This document shows positions 15,601-17,716 of a stretch of 17,716 nt of DNA, piece after piece. This DNA is from DATAYF01 sp036272735 (GTDB taxonomy: Bacteria > Chloroflexota > Ktedonobacteria > Ktedonobacterales > Ktedonobacteraceae). Positions within the stretch are counted from its first letter, which is position 1. Every line of letters begins with the position of its first letter. The translations under genes and the position numbers were made by a program. The DNA lies in contig DATAYF010000132.1 in NCBI GenBank assembly GCA_036272735.1, positions 1 to 17,716 on the forward strand, given 5' to 3'. The notes below the pieces were generated by a model that did not search any database, was not told where the DNA came from, and saw only the letters and a program-made list of their open reading frames with translations.

Positions 15601-15733
15601 ACTCTTCTCTATTTATAGCCAGCTTGACGCGCTCCATCGCCTCTGGCTCTCGTGGGCCGCGCTGGGAGCCATCATCATCGTGCTGATGGTGCTGGTTGGC
15701 ATCTTCCTCAAAGCAAAAGATGTACGGACGTGA
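12659..15733 (+). CDS. Triple-FHA-domain ABC transporter, ABCG-type (ATPase plus ABC-2 membrane domain)
   Basis: About 1024 residues in one chain. Three FHA domains, which bind phosphothreonine, lie at about 5-95, 165-280 and 285-375; each keeps the G-R and S-x-x-H core (IGRDGHN/MSRRHA, IGRSSTN/VSALHA, IGRAPDN/VSSYHA). An ATPase follows with Walker A GGSGTGKS (from 415), signature LSGGQCKR (from 517) and Walker B FFLDEPTSGLD (Asp541, Glu542). A basic linker (PKKTRKRARRG) leads to an ABC-2 membrane domain with about six helices; a long outer loop after the first helix has two Cys that could form a disulfide. The layout recalls Rv1747-like exporters, which have two FHA domains and are controlled by Ser/Thr kinases. 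The exported substrate is unknown. ATG 12659 (AGGA 9 bases upstream) is preferred; GTG 12638 is nearly as good. It has its own promoter. Confidence 0.93.
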   Translation: MSGVALQFISGPLTGKFITIQKPVTEIGRDGHNDIVVFDPRMSRRHARIRWLNGCWTIENLSQNSFVAINQQRTQQGRLHHKCVVHLGKNSSFVFLWQSARSAIPSSLALAETMLLEGSLRQPLELPIAKNLYPVVPSSRFPGNVPRSAPRSASPTATVVAHGEPSLIVSSNLHGQQQEHALKRDVQTFSIGRSSTNAIVINESVVSALHAQIIREGGSLVLVHPHPARGRTSNGLWYQGHRVSGDEQFRRPLVHGDIFRIGDEHGTLVTLSYDDGLDTPSEALPALQPTPLNGTRLTIGRAPDNIVILNHPQVSSYHAVLEKLEGGYRITDTNSTNHVYVNEDLATTQLLRTGDDIRIGPYRLTYTGTELRPYDESSNIRIDALNLKKAGNKGVILLNDISLVIPPRTFVAIVGGSGTGKSMLMDALNGLRPAYEGSVLYNGVDYYHNLATFSPQLGYVPQDDIVHRELTVERALYYAARLRLPSDFTREQIRWRIDEVLEDVDMVERRDLLVSKLSGGQCKRVSIALELLANPGVFFLDEPTSGLDPGLDRKMMSLLRRLADRGRTIILVTHATNNINACDYVCFLAQGGRLAYYGPPNEAKTYFGKTDFAEIYSALEPSKEQPAIPQQAESRFLASTAYQRYVTAPLKEGQVLLAQKQKQAAVHPPKKTRKRARRGNPWAQFTLLSLRYLELLKNDVGNLLILLLQAPLIAIMLVLMARFEVGAGIFNAHSLAQCHTQILTVSGPLALPQARSAEQIDCGRVLTFLNTNHQGQSYARTQGGQEQALQNFIVPGLGANAQKVLFIMAFATVLFGCINGAREIVKEAPIYRRERTVSLGILPYMFSKIAVLGLLCLFQSAVLVGIVELGEPLHQGIWLPPLLETYITLALTSLAGLMMGLTISSIAPNNDRAISFVPIILIPQVIFSGAIIPLKDWLTQILAVVFPTRWAMAALGSSIGLHADQVGGDTLFGADYTYHSRLFSIYSQLDALHRLWLSWAALGAIIIVLMVLVGIFLKAKDVRT

Positions 15734-15814
15734 CAGCTTCATTCTTGTTTACACTGCATGCAACCAGAAAAGGACCACCATGCTCGCAATGATGAGCAGC
15801 ATGAGTAGCGCAAG
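15734..15814. other. Short convergent gap between the ABC transporter and the flavin-protein gene
   Basis: No clear terminator is seen. On the minus strand, the codons immediately after the stop of the flavin-protein gene stay open for 21 residues and encode a hydrophobic stretch (LALLMLLIIASMVVLFWL) before TAA. There is no ribosome site for a separate gene. Confidence 0.4.
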
Positions 15815-16327
15815 CTAGAAGCTCCAGCGGGTTGCACCGTTGGCTAAGCCGAAGATTGTGGCGGGCACGACTTCGTAGACGTAGTATGGCGGTGAACCAG
15901 CGCTTGGTGCCCCGGCATCAGCATAGAAGGCACCATTACGTACTGTCGGATGCCATCCCAGAGACGCGTACACCTTAGCAATCCGCTGAAGCTCGGCTTC
16001 GTCGCTCACCCTTGTCGCTTTGCCTTCAACTACCAAATCGAGGCCTGGACTTGCGGCCGTGATGACGCAATGCGAGTTGTGCGCGAGGTTCTTTCCTTTG
16101 CGGGTGGTTGCGCCTGTATTAAAGTAGAAGGCACCAGACACCCAGACCGCCCACACCGGCATGACATGCGGCCTGCCGTCCGGGCGTACCGTTGCTAGCC
16201 AATGCGTCAGCATAGTCGGATCGAGGCCTGCATCCTCTTCGAGCCGCGCCTGTGCTCGTGCCCACGGGATCAGCGGCATACCATCGCCACCAATGTTCCG
16301 CTCATCCATCGGTTCCATATTTGCCAT
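15815..16327 (-). CDS. Pyridoxamine 5'-phosphate oxidase family protein (FMN/F420-binding split barrel)
   Basis: The 170-aa protein has the split-barrel pattern of PPOX-class oxidoreductases: HWLATVRPDGRPHVMPVWAV, then FYFNTGATTRKGKNLAHNS (the basic flavin-phosphate contact), CVITAASPGLDLVVEGKA, and the family-typical C-terminus ATRWSF. Members reduce small molecules with FMNH2 or F420H2; the substrate cannot be read. The start is ATG 16327, with GGAAGGGGAG about 3-5 bases upstream; the longer frame from 16381 lacks such a site. It stands alone, convergent with the ABC transporter and downstream of the broken IscB gene, and has no evident link to the sugar locus. Confidence 0.88.
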   Translation of the reverse strand: MANMEPMDERNIGGDGMPLIPWARAQARLEEDAGLDPTMLTHWLATVRPDGRPHVMPVWAVWVSGAFYFNTGATTRKGKNLAHNSHCVITAASPGLDLVVEGKATRVSDEAELQRIAKVYASLGWHPTVRNGAFYADAGAPSAGSPPYYVYEVVPATIFGLANGATRWSF

Positions 16328-16428
16328 CTCTCTCCCCTTCCTGACAAGTGACTTAGATTGTCCTAAAATAAGCTCTTCCAATAATCACGTTTTCATCTCA
16401 CCCTTTCGCGGCAAGGAGGCACCCGCGA
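16328..16428. other. Gap holding the 3' side of the IscB unit and the flavin-protein leader
   Basis: A stem-loop pairs CGCGG (16407-16411) with CCGCG (16423-16427), immediately downstream of the IscB stop codon on the minus strand. Its position suits the right-end hairpin of an IS200/IS605-type unit, but no transposase or second end is visible, so this is only a suggestion. The rest should contain the minus-strand promoter of the flavin protein, for which no convincing -35/-10 pair is seen. Confidence 0.3.
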
Positions 16429-17716
16429 TCACTCGTGGTGAGGAATTGCCGCCTCGCCGATTTGATAACTATAGCCATCACAACGATAAAGCGGAGTACA
16501 ATAGCGATGGCTGATGCCTTGTACTCGCTCCTGTTTCGTTCTGATATCGAACGAGCCAGTGGCACGCACCAGCACTCGCCCGGTATAGATCCCCTGTTTC
16601 TTCCCTGATGGTACTCCCACACGTACCATATCGCCTGTCTGGAAACCATGATGGCGTTTCTGTCGTGTACGATGCCGTACAGGAAATCCGTATTTGTCTG
16701 TACCACACATCTGACGATTGCCTGATCCATTGGCAATGATAAGCAAGGGCACAATATCTCTGGTGATAACGAGATCTGGCGTGCTCTTGCCGACGCAGGC
16801 GGCATCGAGCCAGTGCTCCTTCGGGAGTCCTTGTATCGTTCGATTAAACGACGTTGCGTCCACCACTTCCACACTCCACAGGGAGGCCCAACGCCTTCAA
16901 CCGCTCAAAGAGCAGCCATCTCGTACTGTTCACTGCCGCCACATCCTTGAGTGGCGCTTTGGCTTGAGCCAGAAGACGCTTGAGCAGATCAGGTTTCTTT
17001 GCCAGGAATACCTTGATATCCTGTGTGCCTTTGGTCTTGTTGCAAGGTTCACAGGCCAGACAGAGGTTACTCACTCTGTTGGTTCCGCCATTGGCACGGG
17101 GATGAATATGCTCGATCTGCAATGGGGTATTCTTTGCCCCACAATAGGTACACTGTCGGTTCCACTTTTCCAACAAGTACTCTCTGGTTTCAGAGCCGAA
17201 AAGCGTGCCTTGCTGGTACTGCACACCCGATATTTCAGGGTGCTCCATCTGCTGTAGGTCAAACTTGACCAACTCCATGCTGATGTCGGTGAGAGGACAA
17301 ACCCGACGTAAACGCTGGACCCAGGTCACGACGTTCGCGACTCGACTGGCAAGCGATGGTGCTATCCATCCCTTTGGCTTACATCGATTGGAAAACCTTA
17401 CTTTGCGGTATCTCGTTTTGCGTTGGCGACGTGAACGGCGTAGAGCACGACGAGCATCCAAGGTCGCTTTGATGGCCTGCCCTCGATGACGAATTTCAGC
17501 CGCAAAGATGACTTCACCTGATACGTCATTGACGATGGCAAGTCCTGTCGTTTTTGAGCCAGGGTCAAGCTTGAGACGCAAAGGCTGTACCTGTGACTGC
17601 TCTACAGCTACCTTGAGGACAATAGTGAATGGGTAACGTTTAAGTACTGCTGCCTTACCTGATGAAAGCAGCATGCGTGCTCGACCTGGATGAACTGGAT
17701 CGAGCGGTATTCGATT
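16429..17716 (-). pseudogene. iscB: IscB-type RNA-guided HNH/RuvC nuclease, frameshifted, 5' end beyond the right edge
   Basis: The frame enters from the right edge within the PLMP domain (PLDPVHPGRARMLLSS, RYPFTIVLK). It continues through RuvC-I (LRLKLDPGSKTTGLAI), the Arg-rich bridge helix (ARRALRRSRRQRKTRYRK), RuvC-II (SMELVKFDLQ) and HNH (CTYCG, LQIEHIHPRANGG, LACEPCNKTKG). It then hits TAA at 16844-16846 just after VECGSGGR. The next frame carries the missing end: SFNRTIQGLPKEHWLDAACV (RuvC-III with His and Asp) and the C-terminal DKYGFPVRH, KRHHGFQTGDMV, GISHRYCTPL part, ending at 16429. Deleting one base of the TT at 16854-16855 restores GGRTSFNRT. Frame-restored length fits IscB (over 430 aa). 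IscB uses an omega RNA encoded upstream of the gene, which would be beyond the edge. As written, the product lacks RuvC-III. Confidence 0.9.

Noticed and set aside
16718..17257. 179-codon plus-strand frame
   Set aside because: It is antisense to the conserved HNH and RuvC parts of IscB and has no domain or start signal.
16429..17716. Complete OMEGA system within the window
   Set aside because: The omega RNA of IscB lies upstream of the gene, which is beyond the right edge, and the gene is frameshifted. Only the protein part can be supported here.

Overview
The window looks like a chromosomal segment of a soil-type Chloroflexota bacterium, most likely Ktedonobacteria-like. This is inferred from protein style and was not tested by any search: a giant FHA-ABC fusion transporter, abundant IscB-type genes, GTG/TTG starts and moderate GC. 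Its core is a sugar-uptake and catabolism locus that fits L-fucose or fucosylated oligosaccharides, and several mobile elements have damaged it.

Layout. (1) 1-150, minus: the tail of a truncated HNH nuclease of IscB-like type, running off the left edge. (2) 146-937, minus: a GntR/FCD regulator. Upstream of it lies a perfect 68-bp palindrome (1017-1084), a probable operator. (3) 1131-2341: an ISAs1-type insertion sequence with inverted ends, a candidate 7-bp target duplication and a transposase broken by three single-base frameshifts. It sits between the regulator and the transport operon and splits a second operator-like sequence. (4) 2528-9225, plus: MalG-like permease, Tat-type substrate-binding lipoprotein, a MalF-like permease carrying an N-terminal beta-propeller, and a cytoplasmic GH29/GH151-like glycosidase, followed by a terminator. 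(5) 9335-10022: start and end remnants of one or two lost genes, separated by a 412-bp hairpin-rich element with ~40-bp inverted ends. (6) 10062-12460, plus: L-fuconate dehydratase with all catalytic residues, a mutarotase cut off after about 62 residues, and an extended SDR in the same open frame. (7) 12659-15733, plus: a triple-FHA ABCG-type transporter with its own extended -10 promoter. (8) 15815-16327, minus: a pyridoxamine-phosphate-oxidase-like flavin protein. (9) 16429 to the right edge, minus: an IscB RNA-guided nuclease gene broken by one base just before RuvC-III.

How the genes may work together. The ABC importer, which lacks its own ATPase here, would bring in a (fucosylated) saccharide. 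The cytoplasmic glycosidase would release the sugar. A mutarotase and a dehydrogenase would lead to fuconate, which the dehydratase converts to 2-keto-3-deoxy-L-fuconate. Fuconolactonase and the downstream dehydrogenase are not in the window, and the mutarotase is broken. The pathway is therefore incomplete here or finished elsewhere. The most unusual items are the beta-propeller/permease fusion, the 68-bp palindrome with an IS-split neighbouring operator, the MITE-like element, and the two decayed IscB-family genes flanking the locus.
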